Below, piece after piece: positions 1 to 11,600 of a stretch of DNA of 14,115 nt. Under the pieces are notes generated by a model. The model saw only the letters and a list, made by a program, of their open reading frames with translations, did no database searches and had not been told where the DNA came from. The stretch is from Isohypsibius dastychi (lineage: Eukaryota; Tardigrada; Eutardigrada; Parachela; Isohypsibiidae), in the NCBI GenBank assembly GCA_034696485.1, contig JAQIWT010000895.1:1-14115 (forward strand), read 5' to 3'. A program made the position numbers and the translations under genes. Positions within the stretch are counted from its first letter, which is position 1; each line of letters begins with the position of its first letter.

Positions 1-2552
1 GAATCCGTTGTGAATGTCGGAGCCATGTCGTAAGAACACGGATGTAAATAGTCATTATATGCTTTCATGAGGATTTAGTCCAATCATTGCGTTTCTAAGG
101 CGGAGTGCCGATGAATTACTGAAAGATAGTGGTCAAGTGACCAATTCAAGACAGGTTTACCTATTAAGAATCACCCGATCTTTACTTACAACATCGTTTT
201 TTCTCCTGACATTCATAACAGCCGTTCACTATTTATTGCTCTTGTCTTTATCAGGATTATTGTTTGGAATACGGAGTGCACCGAGACATCTGGAAGCTCT
301 ACAACTGTGTTGGAAGGAATTTATTTCACGTTGCTGGTCGACGTACAGCATCTTCATCGAGTTCAAGAGGATCTCATTGTGTAATCTCCTCCAGCATTGT
401 TGACTTGTAAGTGGGCTAAAAATGACTTCATTCTCGCAAATTTGTCCAGAGAAAAAATACAATCAGTTTGTTTCGAACGTACAAAAAGCCGATAAATTTT
501 ATTTTTGGAAAGTTTCAACCGAATCCCTTGAGCCTTGGTTGGAAGGATGAGTACAAAGGTACTTGATTTCACATTGATCTGATTTTTATGAGAAAAGTTT
601 TTTGTTTTGTATTGTTTGATCTCAAGTCAGTCAGGTCTCGAAGCCGCCACCGTAACACATACCAGATGTCTGACCCATTTTTCCATGTACCGTACTCTGT
701 TCAGTGTTATTAACAAAACACTTGTTTCGAAGAATCAGCGCAGATAAATCGTGATTGATGAACTACTGCAGAGTATGCTTTTTTGAACCGTGAATTCTGA
801 GAGGAAAACTCCGAATCGTAGGAAATATGATTATAGTGTTGGGATAAGTCAGCAAAAATTTTGTTTCAGAATGTAATGAGTGGAAATTTTGAGGATGGAA
901 GGTGTGGTCGCTCTGTTTTCTTGATGAGCGAAACAATTATGCAAAAGTTCAATAGATGATGACCATTCACCTTGTCATTTTTCTCCCTCATACCTGGCCC
1001 ACTCTTGAGATTGTTCGGTGATATTATAGCTGTTTGTCGAGTTTGTTTTGAAAGGACGACTGAGAAATAACAAGAAAGCAGAGCACAATGCCGCCACTCT
1101 CCGAATTTCCTACCGGAAAACGTTTCGTCCCTTTGATGTGCCAAGTATGTCGCCTAGGATATCGAATTGTTTAAAGTCAGTTTGCGCATCGAGCAATGCC
1201 TGGTTATTTGTCAATGGTTTTGACGCATTAATCGTGTGAGTTTGAGAAAAATCAACATTCGCTAATCTACCCTCAGCTAATTAAAAATAACTTGACCCAG
1301 TCCTGGCGCGTCAAAGCGAAACCAAGTCAAGTGCTCCGAGTTTGAACCTTTTGAATGATGATCCCCACAGGTGCAGGATCATCTCCATTCACGTTTGAAA
1401 TTCTAGTTATTTCCGGAATCTAGTCTGTTGAGAAATATTATTTAATATGTTCCGCGTGTATCACGCTGAAACATGTCTGAAACAAAGTTTTATATAAAGA
1501 TTTATATTTTTTAATGGGTATTTTCTGTGTTCCGGAACTTCTGAAAGTTTGCGCAATTTTGGTAGGTTTGTTCACGGTTGAGACATTTTGTTATAAAACT
1601 GCATAACTGCAGCAATTAATTCGATTAAGATTAGTCATCAACTGACAGGTGCGTTGCACCAAATAAAGATCCGGTTGGATGCTGAATTGGTTCTTTTGAG
1701 AAACCATTACGGCAGCGCCCACCCCAATGCATAAACTAATCCTTACAAAAAAGTGAAATTTTGCTGTGAATTTCGTTTCAGTTTCTTCGTCAGAATCGCT
1801 GGCACTATTTACTTTCTTTAATTGTGGTCACTCGCATCTGTCTGATCAATGAACTGATCTTGTCAAAAGCCTTTGAATTCTATCAGGTTTTCGAGATTAC
1901 TGCAAAGCGTACGAAAAACATCAAGTCGTTGTGATTGAAGCTTCAATATTTTCGAGAAAGCTCACTTGAAACTGACTGCTTGTCTAGCTGTTCGTTTGGG
2001 ATGCTAGAGCAACAATGCAATGAGCAATCCGTCAGATAGACTGAACCAGTTACTCACATTAGTTTGCTATAAGGATGGCCTGTTGGCTGGAAAACACATT
2101 TAAAGAAAAGACAACCCTCCTTGTTTGTTTTCTTCATATTGACTTTCTTGTGGTGTCAATTATGCCGACTTTTTGATTTCAAACCGACAGACAATGCGCA
2201 ACGGTTGGGCTTCATTATTGCACGACCAGTTCCGTTTTGTCCACTCAATACTTTGCCTCGGCAAATGTTTGAAGACCTCATGCTGTAGTCACAGTTAACA
2301 GGATTTTTTGCTTAATTAAACCTCGGTGTGATAACATATGTCATTCATCGGATGCTTGATCAATCAGCTGATGTAAACTCTTGATGACCTTTTGATTGCC
2401 GGTGGACCATAATTAACTTGTTCGCTTCTCACCTTATCTCGTTTGACAGGTGTGATTTTTGATATTCGATATTTGGGATATTTCCTCCAATGGACTGATC
2501 ATCTGGACTGTATTTTCATGCGCCACAAATTATAATTACCGGGAATTTCATC
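1..2552. other. Upstream non-coding region, no supportable gene
   Basis: About 2.5 kb without a convincing exon on either strand. The open frames here are short (under 95 codons), several begin at non-ATG codons, and none shows cysteine spacing, a known domain or a plausible splice partner. The stretch 137-403 (+) is rich in hydrophobic residues but has no supporting context. A TATA-like string (tatataaa) lies at 1491-1498, but it is over 1 kb from the next start codon, so I assign it no role. The region probably contains the promoter and any 5' leader of the inhibitor gene beginning at 2553. The first 33 bases read open to a TAA and could be the tail of an upstream gene, but that is too short to claim. 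Confidence 0.6.
2426..2450 (+). promoter_or_regulatory. Candidate 3' splice acceptor upstream of the start codon
   Basis: A pyrimidine-rich tract (cttctcaccttatctcgttt) runs into GACAG, ending at 2449, about 103 bases before the ATG at 2553. It has the form of a nematode splice acceptor. It could receive either a 5' leader exon or a trans-spliced leader; both occur in nematodes. No matching donor was identified. Its functional role is inference. Confidence 0.3.
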
Positions 2553-2616
2553 ATGTGGATTACATTTTATTTTGCCATATCCAGCGTCATATTGTACGCT
2601 TCCGCCGAGCTTTCGA
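2553..2616 (+). other. Exon 1: start codon and signal peptide
   Basis: Exon 2553-2616 is followed by donor GTAAGT at 2617. It encodes MWITFYFAISSVILYASA and then Glu-Leu-Ser, a classic hydrophobic secretion signal with a likely cleavage after Ala-Ser-Ala (residue 18). A signal peptide directly ahead of the first cysteine-rich domain is the main reason for choosing this start. The intron to 2803 is 187 bp. Confidence 0.85.
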
Positions 2617-5600
2617 GTAAGTACCACAATAGACCGCCGTTTTGTGGGTCACGCAGATATTGTCAAATTGCGATGTTCGAAAATTAATTATTGCAATTAT
2701 GTAACGGTTATACTCAATAACGACTTATGTCATCATTTGTTTCCGGATGTTGGGCCATATTGATTTGGAAGTGTGACCTTATGAATATAATTACGTATTT
2801 CAGATTTTAAAGAGGGTCTGTGTGCACCACCAAATAATTTATACATAACGGGATTAATGCAAAAATGCACAAGCGACATGGACTGCTCAGATGATCTGAA
2901 ATGCTGCGAATCAAAAAGCCAAATGAAAGTGTGCGCTCCACCACAGCCGGCATTTACAGGTAGGTACACGAGAAAATAAATTGTTCCGGTAGTTTGCTCC
3001 CTTCTGATATTTTCAAAATTGTTTAGCTTCAAAATATCCGAATTGCGGATTTTTCTGTTTTGAGAAATAACAAAAACGTGATATTTCAGCATGCCAGCAT
3101 CAAAGAGCATTTGCGGTCGAAATTGCGCGAAGCATAGATTCTTCAACGAATTTCCTGCCTGAATGTATCGAGAATGACGGGTCATTTGCTCCTGTTCAGT
3201 GCAGTGAGCAAAAAGGGAGATGTTGGTGCGTCGATCAAGCTGGATTCGAAATTCCTGGAACCAGAGCTCCTTTTGGGATGGCTATGAATTGCTCAGGTAT
3301 ACTTCATTCGATCTACCTGATTCGTTGCGGAATATTTAGCCTTGACTATAATTTTAGCACCAAGAATCTGTCCGAACCCGGAATGCAGAATGTTATGCCC
3401 ACAATCATTCGTGATACAGAAAGACGGATGTCCAGTTTGTCAGTGCTACGATGCATGTGAAGTAAGTTACCATGTCTTTTTTTTAATCCGTGATATTGAT
3501 GAGAAATTTTGCATTTATCTGTTACTGACTGTTCAGATTTGAACCAATGGTTTGCTTGTTTCAGGATATCAAATGCCCAAGAAGTACAAAATGTATCACG
3601 GACAGCGTCAAATGTGTAAATGAGCCATGTCCGCCTATAAGCAAATGTCAGTAACGGATTTCGGATCAAGTTTCACCGAAAAACCTCACTTGAGCAATTT
3701 GATCAATGTAGATAATCTTGTGGTATTACAGGTGCGGCGCGAGCCATCGATGATGTCGACTGTCCCAGGTAAAGTGCTGCAATCTATCAAAAGTGTAACG
3801 GGTTTTTATTTATTCGAAGAAATATGTTAATTTTGGCTTTGTTTTTTAGTGGTCTTCCGGCCCTTGTTGATGTAAACAAGAAGGATTACTTCCTGTGTAG
3901 TCTTCTCAATAACGTGAAGGCATCGAAATGCCCAGTCGGATTTGAATGCAACGTTCGTCCGAACAAAGAGTTCGGTGTTTGTTGCCCACAAGCTGAAGAA
4001 AATGGTACGTGAAATATAATTGATTGCACTTATGGAATCAACAAATCGCTTGAATTCGTGCTCTCTTGTATGTTTATTATTAAATAGCAACTAAACTCCT
4101 TTTCGTTGTATAAATCTTAAATTTTGAAATGAATAAATTACTTAATTTGACTTTGGAGTTCATGAAAAATCAACAGAAGAATGTTTGTACAAATTCTTTC
4201 TATGTAAATATAATTCTCACCGTTGTGTTGCTGGATTAGAGAACGTTTCTTAAACCTGAGATATTTCAGAAGTCTTGTTTCTGCTTCAAAGTAGATTCGA
4301 AAGAAATGTTTCTCACGGTTTGACATTTTGATTACAGTTGTCAAGGCTGGACAATGTCCTCCACTGAAAAGAAATGACAAGAGCTGTGTCGTGGAATGCC
4401 GCGTCGATCAAGACTGCTACGGAACGAGTAAATGTTGTTCCGATAATTGCACAGCATTATGTCTCTCACCTGTTGTTCCCACCGGTAAGCGTCACTTTGA
4501 TCAACCCCCTGCTGCGACATATGCGCCAGGTTAAAGTTTAATCGTTTTTTGTCACCTTGTGTTTAATTAAAAAAACGGCAATAAATCACTTTTACTTTTT
4601 TCTGTTATAGCGTGTCAAGCCCAACGGGCCGGAAGCGAGAAGATCCCGGGTGTGTTTTCTCCAACGTGTGAAGATGATGGTCGATTCGCTCAAGTACAAT
4701 GTTTTGGCCAAAAGTGCTGGTGCGTTGACCCCCTAGCTGGCAGCGAAATCTTCGGAACAAGGAAAGTCGATGGATCTCTTCCTGATTGCTCAGGTATTAT
4801 TTGTTTACAGTTGTTTTATACGACAAGCAATTGATTCTGTAATCATGTTTGTCTTTTGTTTATTTTACAGCGCCGTCACGCTGTGCTAACTTGAAATGCG
4901 ATCTCCAGTGTGATCACGGATATAAAGTTGATGCGGATGGTTGCCCAATGTGTTCTTGTCACCTTCCGTGTGAAGTACGTTATAAAAAAACGTAAAGTAG
5001 TTAGCACATAAACGATCATGTTTCATGACAGACTCATCCGGAAATCAGACTAGAATCAACTTTATTCAAGAAACTGAATATAATTCAAAAATGTGTTTTA
5101 GGATCTTGGTTGTCCAAATGAATGTAATGTCGTGGAACTGGACTGTGGAGGCCCCACGTGTCCAGTTGTCGCTTCCTGTAAGTTGATAACCGACATTTAC
5201 TGACGAATACCTTGACTCTGAAAAACATTGACAATAGGCAAAGAAAGTCGGAAACTTGATCATCCTTGCATTTATGGATCGCCGATCAGAGACAACAGAA
5301 CAAAGGATTACTCATTATGTGGTGATTTCCCCGGCATGATAACATGCCCTGAAAAGTTCTCTTGCGAATTAATCGACGCCGAAGGACATGGATTCTGCTG
5401 TCCTAAACCAACTGGCCGTAAGTACAACAATCTGGTACGTTTGTCTGTTCTTGTGGAACTTTTTGGTTTTCAGAACCGGCGGTACAGATACCACCTTTTG
5501 AGGAAAAACGCAAACTGGTGGAACATTTTGGAAGATGTCCGGCGCCGATTATTGGAAATTTGCAACAGTGTGGCCAAGCCTGCTCAAAAGATCGCGAATG

Positions 5601-8600
5601 TGCTCATGATGAAAAATGCTGCGAAACTTCATGTGGATTAACATGCACAAAAGCAGTTACAAAAACCAGTAATATTTGTATACAATAACTCACTTCTGGT
5701 TTCTCAGTGTATTTTTGTGTAGGTTGCCAGATCAAAGCAGAGTCATTTGCCGCCGTTGCTGCTTTTTCTCATCTTCCAACAATTCGCTGCGATGCAAAAG
5801 GTGGATATGAGCCAGTACAATGTAACCGGCAGAAATGTTGGTGCAGTGACAACCTTGGCAATGAGATGCCGGGAACCAGAGTGGCGCTCGCTTTGAATCT
5901 GACAATAGATTGCTCCAGTAAGAATGATGATGGAATTTGTAATATGTTGACAAAACAATACGTTTCTCATCGACAGAGTCACGTCAGTGTAACCCCGAAT
6001 GCAGAATGCTGTGTCCATTTGGATTTGTCTTCGACGAGGAAGGATGTCCGGCATGTGACTGTGTGAATCCATGTGATGTGAGTAACGAATTTATTTGAAG
6101 CTTAATATTGATTTTATTGCGTCATGGTTGTTTGGCTTTACAGGGCATCATTTGTCCTAGTGGGACCGAGTGCCAAGTTCAAGGAACGGAATGTCTGAAA
6201 GAACCCTGTCCGTTCGTGCCCAAATGTAAGTTTGATAATCAAATCGTAAACTGTTTTTATGATACAGTACAGATAGTTTAGATAGTTTTGTATAGATAGT
6301 TTAGTAGAATACAGCACAGTAGAATGGGTGTACCTTGTGATGCATATTTGTCGAAAGGTCATCAAAATGTTCATTTTGAAAAAATAATTTCTTTGACGGA
6401 AGACATAACCCATTCACCAAATGAAATTTATTTCCCTAATTTTTGGGAATGCTTTCCAGGTATTGCAAGACCGACCGTCCTAAATCCCTGCTCATTTGGA
6501 ATACCACTACAGAACCCAATGCTGAACACGACCGTGGTGTGCGGTCCGCTTGCTGGTCAGATTGAATGTCCCATCACTCACGAGTGCGTATCCGGTGCCC
6601 CAGATCAGCCACCAGTCTGCTGCGAACGTGAAAGTGTGGATGTCTGTCGACTCTCGAAAGATACCGGCCCATGTCGTGCGGCATTCAAGAAATGGCACTT
6701 CAACAGTCTTTCCAAGCAATGTGAAGAATTTGTGTATGGAGGCTGTGAGGGCAACCCAAATAATTTTCCCAGCAAAGCAGTTTGCGAAAAAATATGTGGC
6801 AGTAAGTAAATCGAACGAAGAGTATAGAAGATGTGGTGACCTTTCTGTTCTTGCAGCAACACCTGTCAATGTACCAAGTCAAGCTCACTGCCCAGTTCCA
6901 CAGATGGATGGAAGCTCTATTTGCGTCAATGAGTGCACCGTTGATGGCGATTGTCCAGGAAGTTCGATGTGCTGCGGCAACGGCTGCGGTCGAGTCTGTT
7001 CAGAAGCAGTCTTTCAAACAGCTTGTGATATCCAGAAGACGGCGTACACTAGAATGTCTCGATTCGCCAAGGATATGTTCAAGGACCAAATTTATGTACC
7101 TGATTGCCGGCCAGATGGCGCTTTTGACAAGATGCAATGCGATGGAAGGAAAGAGGTCTGCTGGTGTGTCGATGAGAATGGACAGGAAGTTGATGGGACT
7201 AGGAAACCGTACGATCAGAACATGTCTTGCAGCAGGAAGATTGGTTAGTGGAAAGTCAAAAAACCGGAAATTTGATCCTTTGGTTATGATTTGTATTTTA
7301 GACACACGAATATGTGAAAACACTATGATGTGCCGTATGGATTGTCCGTTAGGCTTCGTGAAGAATCTGACCGATGGCTGCCCGATTTGCGATTGCGTTG
7401 ATCCTTGTGAAGTACGGCTTTGATCAAGTTTTTTTCCAACAAAACTTGATTATTTCAAATTCATGATTGCAGCTGTATGATTGTCCAAATTTCCAAGAGT
7501 GCAAAGTGATGGAATTGAAATCGGTGGAAAACGTGATTTCAAGGTTCCCCATTTGTGCTCCAAGAACTCCACCACCAGCGACCTGTCCTTTTGGAATTCC
7601 ACTTAAAGCCGCCAACAGCGACCATTTTAGGATATGTTTCAATGACTCTGCTTGCCCAAGCACTCATTCTTGCTCAGTGCAGCAAGAAGGGGCCAAAACA
7701 GGTGTTTGTTGCTCGAAAACCGGTGAGTACTCAATACAATAAATTTGTAACAAAAATGTTTTATTGTGCATGTTTTTCTACAGCAACCGTTTGTTTGTTA
7801 CAAACTGAAGTTGGCCCTTGCCGAGGAACTATTCCGCGATGGGCTTTTGACACAGTCTCCCAATCATGCAAAATATTCTCATATGGTGGATGTCAGGGTA
7901 ATGGAAACAACTTCGCCACTCGCATCGAATGCGAAAACGTCTGCGTTCCTTCGTTCACTATGGCCGAAAAAACTAGCATCATGGTCGTTCCTCAAGACCC
8001 AAGATCTGATGGTAGCATTTCCGCCAGTGACTTCTGTCTTCTTGGTACTCCCATTCCAACGGTATCTGGCCTAACCAACGGCTCACTGGAGTTATGCGCA
8101 GAGGGCGCTACATGTCCACTGACACATTTCTGCTCATCGAACAACAACAGAGTTATGTGCTGTCCGAAAACAAGTAAGCTAGAATGGATTTTCACACATC
8201 GAATCTGGTATTAAGATATGGTTTTTTAGCTGATGATTGCTTCCTTCCTGTCATCAGTGGACAATGTGCTTCAGACATCACGCGCTTCCATTTCGACCCT
8301 AAAACGAAGTCTTGCCAGCAATTCCAGTATTCCGGATGTGGCGCTAACGGGAATAGCTTCGCTTCGGAAACGCAATGCCGGGCATTATGTGCAGGTCAGT
8401 ATTTCGGAGTGCTGCTCTTACTTAGATTTCCTAGATCAGTCAGTAACACGGTTGTATTCTTGTAATGTAGTCATGTCGGATTGTGAGTTCAAACGACAAG
8501 TGGCGATCGCTCAACAAAGGTCAAGCTCCGTCCCCATCTTTATTCCCGAATGCGATGAATTTGATGGATCCTGGTTGCCCGTTCAATGTCAACTTGCAGC

Positions 8601-11600
8601 GGGAGTGTGCTGGTGTGTTGATTCGAAAGGTCACGCTGATATGACCACCGCAGTTCGAGGTTTTCCAAAATGCTCAGAGCGTAAGTTTGACATCCATTCA
8701 AATTTAAATAGCGTCTACATTGTTTTTTCAGTGACTGTACCTTCTAATGCTTCAATGGAAATCTGTGAAGAAGGAGAGGCAATGCAATTCTGCGATCCTA
8801 ACATGTGCCGCCACCAGGTCTGCCTCGGAAATCCAAGAGCCAACTGCCGTGTTAATCCATGCGGTGGATGTTCAGTTGATTTCTTCGATTATAACAATGA
8901 AAAGGTCGACTGTTTCGAAGGTTAGTTAACAGATAAAACAACATGACACCCAGCTCTACAAAAAATTTTAGGATTGACGGAGTGCCAGAGAGACTTCCTT
9001 ACCACAATGCATTCTCCAAACTGGGCAAAATTATCCATCCCGCCACCTTTGATGGCTCCGGGAACCAAATCAAGTTTCAATGGAGCTAGTAAGTTTATAT
9101 GAAAACACCGGCGTTATGGGATAGTTAATAAACCACTGATATTCGCAGAAATCATTCAGATATTCGCAACACCCAACGAAACACTTCCATCCAAACTCGG
9201 AGTCTGTCCACCTTACTTTGCTCTTCCCAGTGAAGGCTGTACAATTGAATGTCGCGACGACTCGCAATGTTCCGGGGATCACAAATGCTGCTTTGCCGGA
9301 TGTGGATATGTCTGCGTACCTGCTCTACCAATTTCTACCGTCAAACCGGGGCAATGTCCACTTCCTCAAATCAGCGGACCAGTTCAAGAAGAAGTGTCAT
9401 GCTCGTCTGAATGTAACACCGACGCAGATTGCCCCGCATCAAAAAAGTGTTGCGGCAAAGGGAGTTGCGGCGGCTTTACATGCATCGAGCCAGTCGGTAA
9501 GTTAATCGTCATTTTTTTCTGAAGCTCCACATTTGTCAACTGTTGTGTTCTAGTTAATCGAATTCTGATGCCGCTGTATCTGCCGGCCTGTGATATCCAA
9601 GGAAAGCATGAATGGACGCAATGCAGTGGCGAGATATGTTGGTGTGTTGATAACAATGGAACAACCAGACCGGAAACGATTACTCGTGGACAGATCCAAT
9701 GTAATGCAACTGGCATCATGGCCGGGTCTATTCATAAGGTTTGTCAGAATGGAACTGCTCCACTGGTTTGCAAGGAGGCATGCCGTAAAGCCACGTGCAA
9801 AAACCACCCCGAAGCGTTCTGCGTTTCTGATCCTTGCAATGAATGCGCTGTGGAGTTTGTCAACCAAGAAGGAAAAACTGTAGACTGCAAAGGTCAGTTA
9901 TTTGGGTTTTCAAATCGGATTCTTCGTTTAGAAATGTTTAATTTAGATACGTGCTCGCAAAGCGTCGAACCGGGAACCTGTTTAACCGGTGAAACTTCGG
10001 AACGATACTTCTTCAACCATTACACTCAAGAATGCCACACATTCAACTATACGGGTTGTGGAGGAAACGAAAATAACTTTATATCGAAAGAGCATTGCAT
10101 GCAGCGATGTCTTCGTAAGTATACCCACACATAGACCATAATCACATATTTACGGTTATTGTTTTACAGCTGCGGACATCTGTATGCAAGAGGTCAGCAC
10201 CGGTCCCTGTAGAGCGTTGATCGAAAGGTGGCATTTCAATCGGAGATCTGGTCAATGTGAGATGTTTGATTACGGAGGCTGCCAAGGAAATGGCAACAAT
10301 TTCGCGACGAAAGCCGCTTGCGAAGCGCGATGTCCACGTGAGTAACAACACAGACATAAAATAGTATTAATTTGACTCTGAAACAATGACGCATTTAATG
10401 TCGCTCGGGTAAATATTCTCCTAATTTTGAGCTTATTTCAGAAATACTGACCTGTCCAAAGATCTCTTCTACTGCGACCTTGTCTACTTGCAATCGTTCC
10501 GGCATTTGCGAGCAAGCAAAATGCGCCCATCCTCTGGCTGAGTGCAAAGTTGATCCATGTACCTGCCAGCCTAACTTTGTTGACAAATGGGGACGGAAAC
10601 AGCCGTGCGAGTCGCTTCCAACGAAATGCCACACCGAAGCGATGGAGAAGTCTGTCATGGCCGATATTTATCATCCTCAATGTGAAGACAATGGAAAATA
10701 TAAATCACTTCAGTGCTTTGCCGACCATTTTTCGGAAAAATGCTGGTGCGTCGATGACGCCGGAAATGCTATTAATGAGGATAGATTCGCCAACGGTGAA
10801 CGTCAATGTCGTAAGTGCTCGCCTGCTCTCTACAAGTTGACCTTTTGTCACCAAGTCGCTTTTTTCTCGCCTTCGTTTTCTTTTGTAAATGAACCTCGTT
10901 TTCAGAGTCGGTCACCATCGATGGTGTTCAAATTACCATGCGTTTTGCTCTGGACAATCGCTCGCCAAATTCAACTGAGGATAAAGTGCGGGACAAACTC
11001 ACTTCGCTTTTACATGACCTTAATAAGGACAATATCGTCGAGGAAAGCTTGTTGCTGGTTCCAGTAAAACACTCGGTTTTGGCGAAGATGAATCTTCGTG
11101 GAGAACGGTCTCCTGATATCGCATACTTCTTCCAAAAACTGGTAAATCTCGAACTCAAAATTTATCAAGGTTGGTTTATCAGTTAGAATGTTTTTTAGAT
11201 CAACACCACAACATCCGATTTACACCTGCTTCAAATGCAAACCGAGTTTGACAGACCAGCATTGAATGTTGTACCGGCGGATCGTTCGCTTCTTCCAGAA
11301 GAGACGACTTGGCAGGATGCTCCTGTCGAAGCGAAACGCCAAGATCTCTTACCTCTACTGTCAATCCTTGCGATTGTCTTGATAATAGCCATCGTCATTG
11401 GTGTTTTCGTAAGTGTATTACATTTTCGTAGATAACTTATGTTCAACAGTGTTTTATAGTTATATCGAAGACGCCGAACCGGAAGTTATACGAATCGCCA
11501 ATCCATTCCTAACCCGGATGTCGAAAAGGTATGGTGAAGAACTGTCGCATTGTATGCCTCAAGTTTTCCTTATATTGGCCTGATTTCAGACGTCGGAACT

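Noticed and set aside
137-403. 88-codon hydrophobic open frame on the plus strand
   Set aside because: It starts at GTG, shows no domain or codon bias, and has no splice context; probably chance.
866-1144. 92-codon minus-strand open frame
   Set aside because: The composition looks random, with no motif and no flanking exon signals.
1491-1498. TATA-like box
   Set aside because: It is more than 1 kb from the only plus-strand gene start, in AT-rich DNA where such strings are common.
6324-6459. Intron sequence open in frame with the lustrin#3/Kunitz1 exon, suggesting a longer exon
   Set aside because: Full retention from the preceding exon meets an in-frame TAG, and the acceptor at 6459 places the next cysteine exactly as in the other units.
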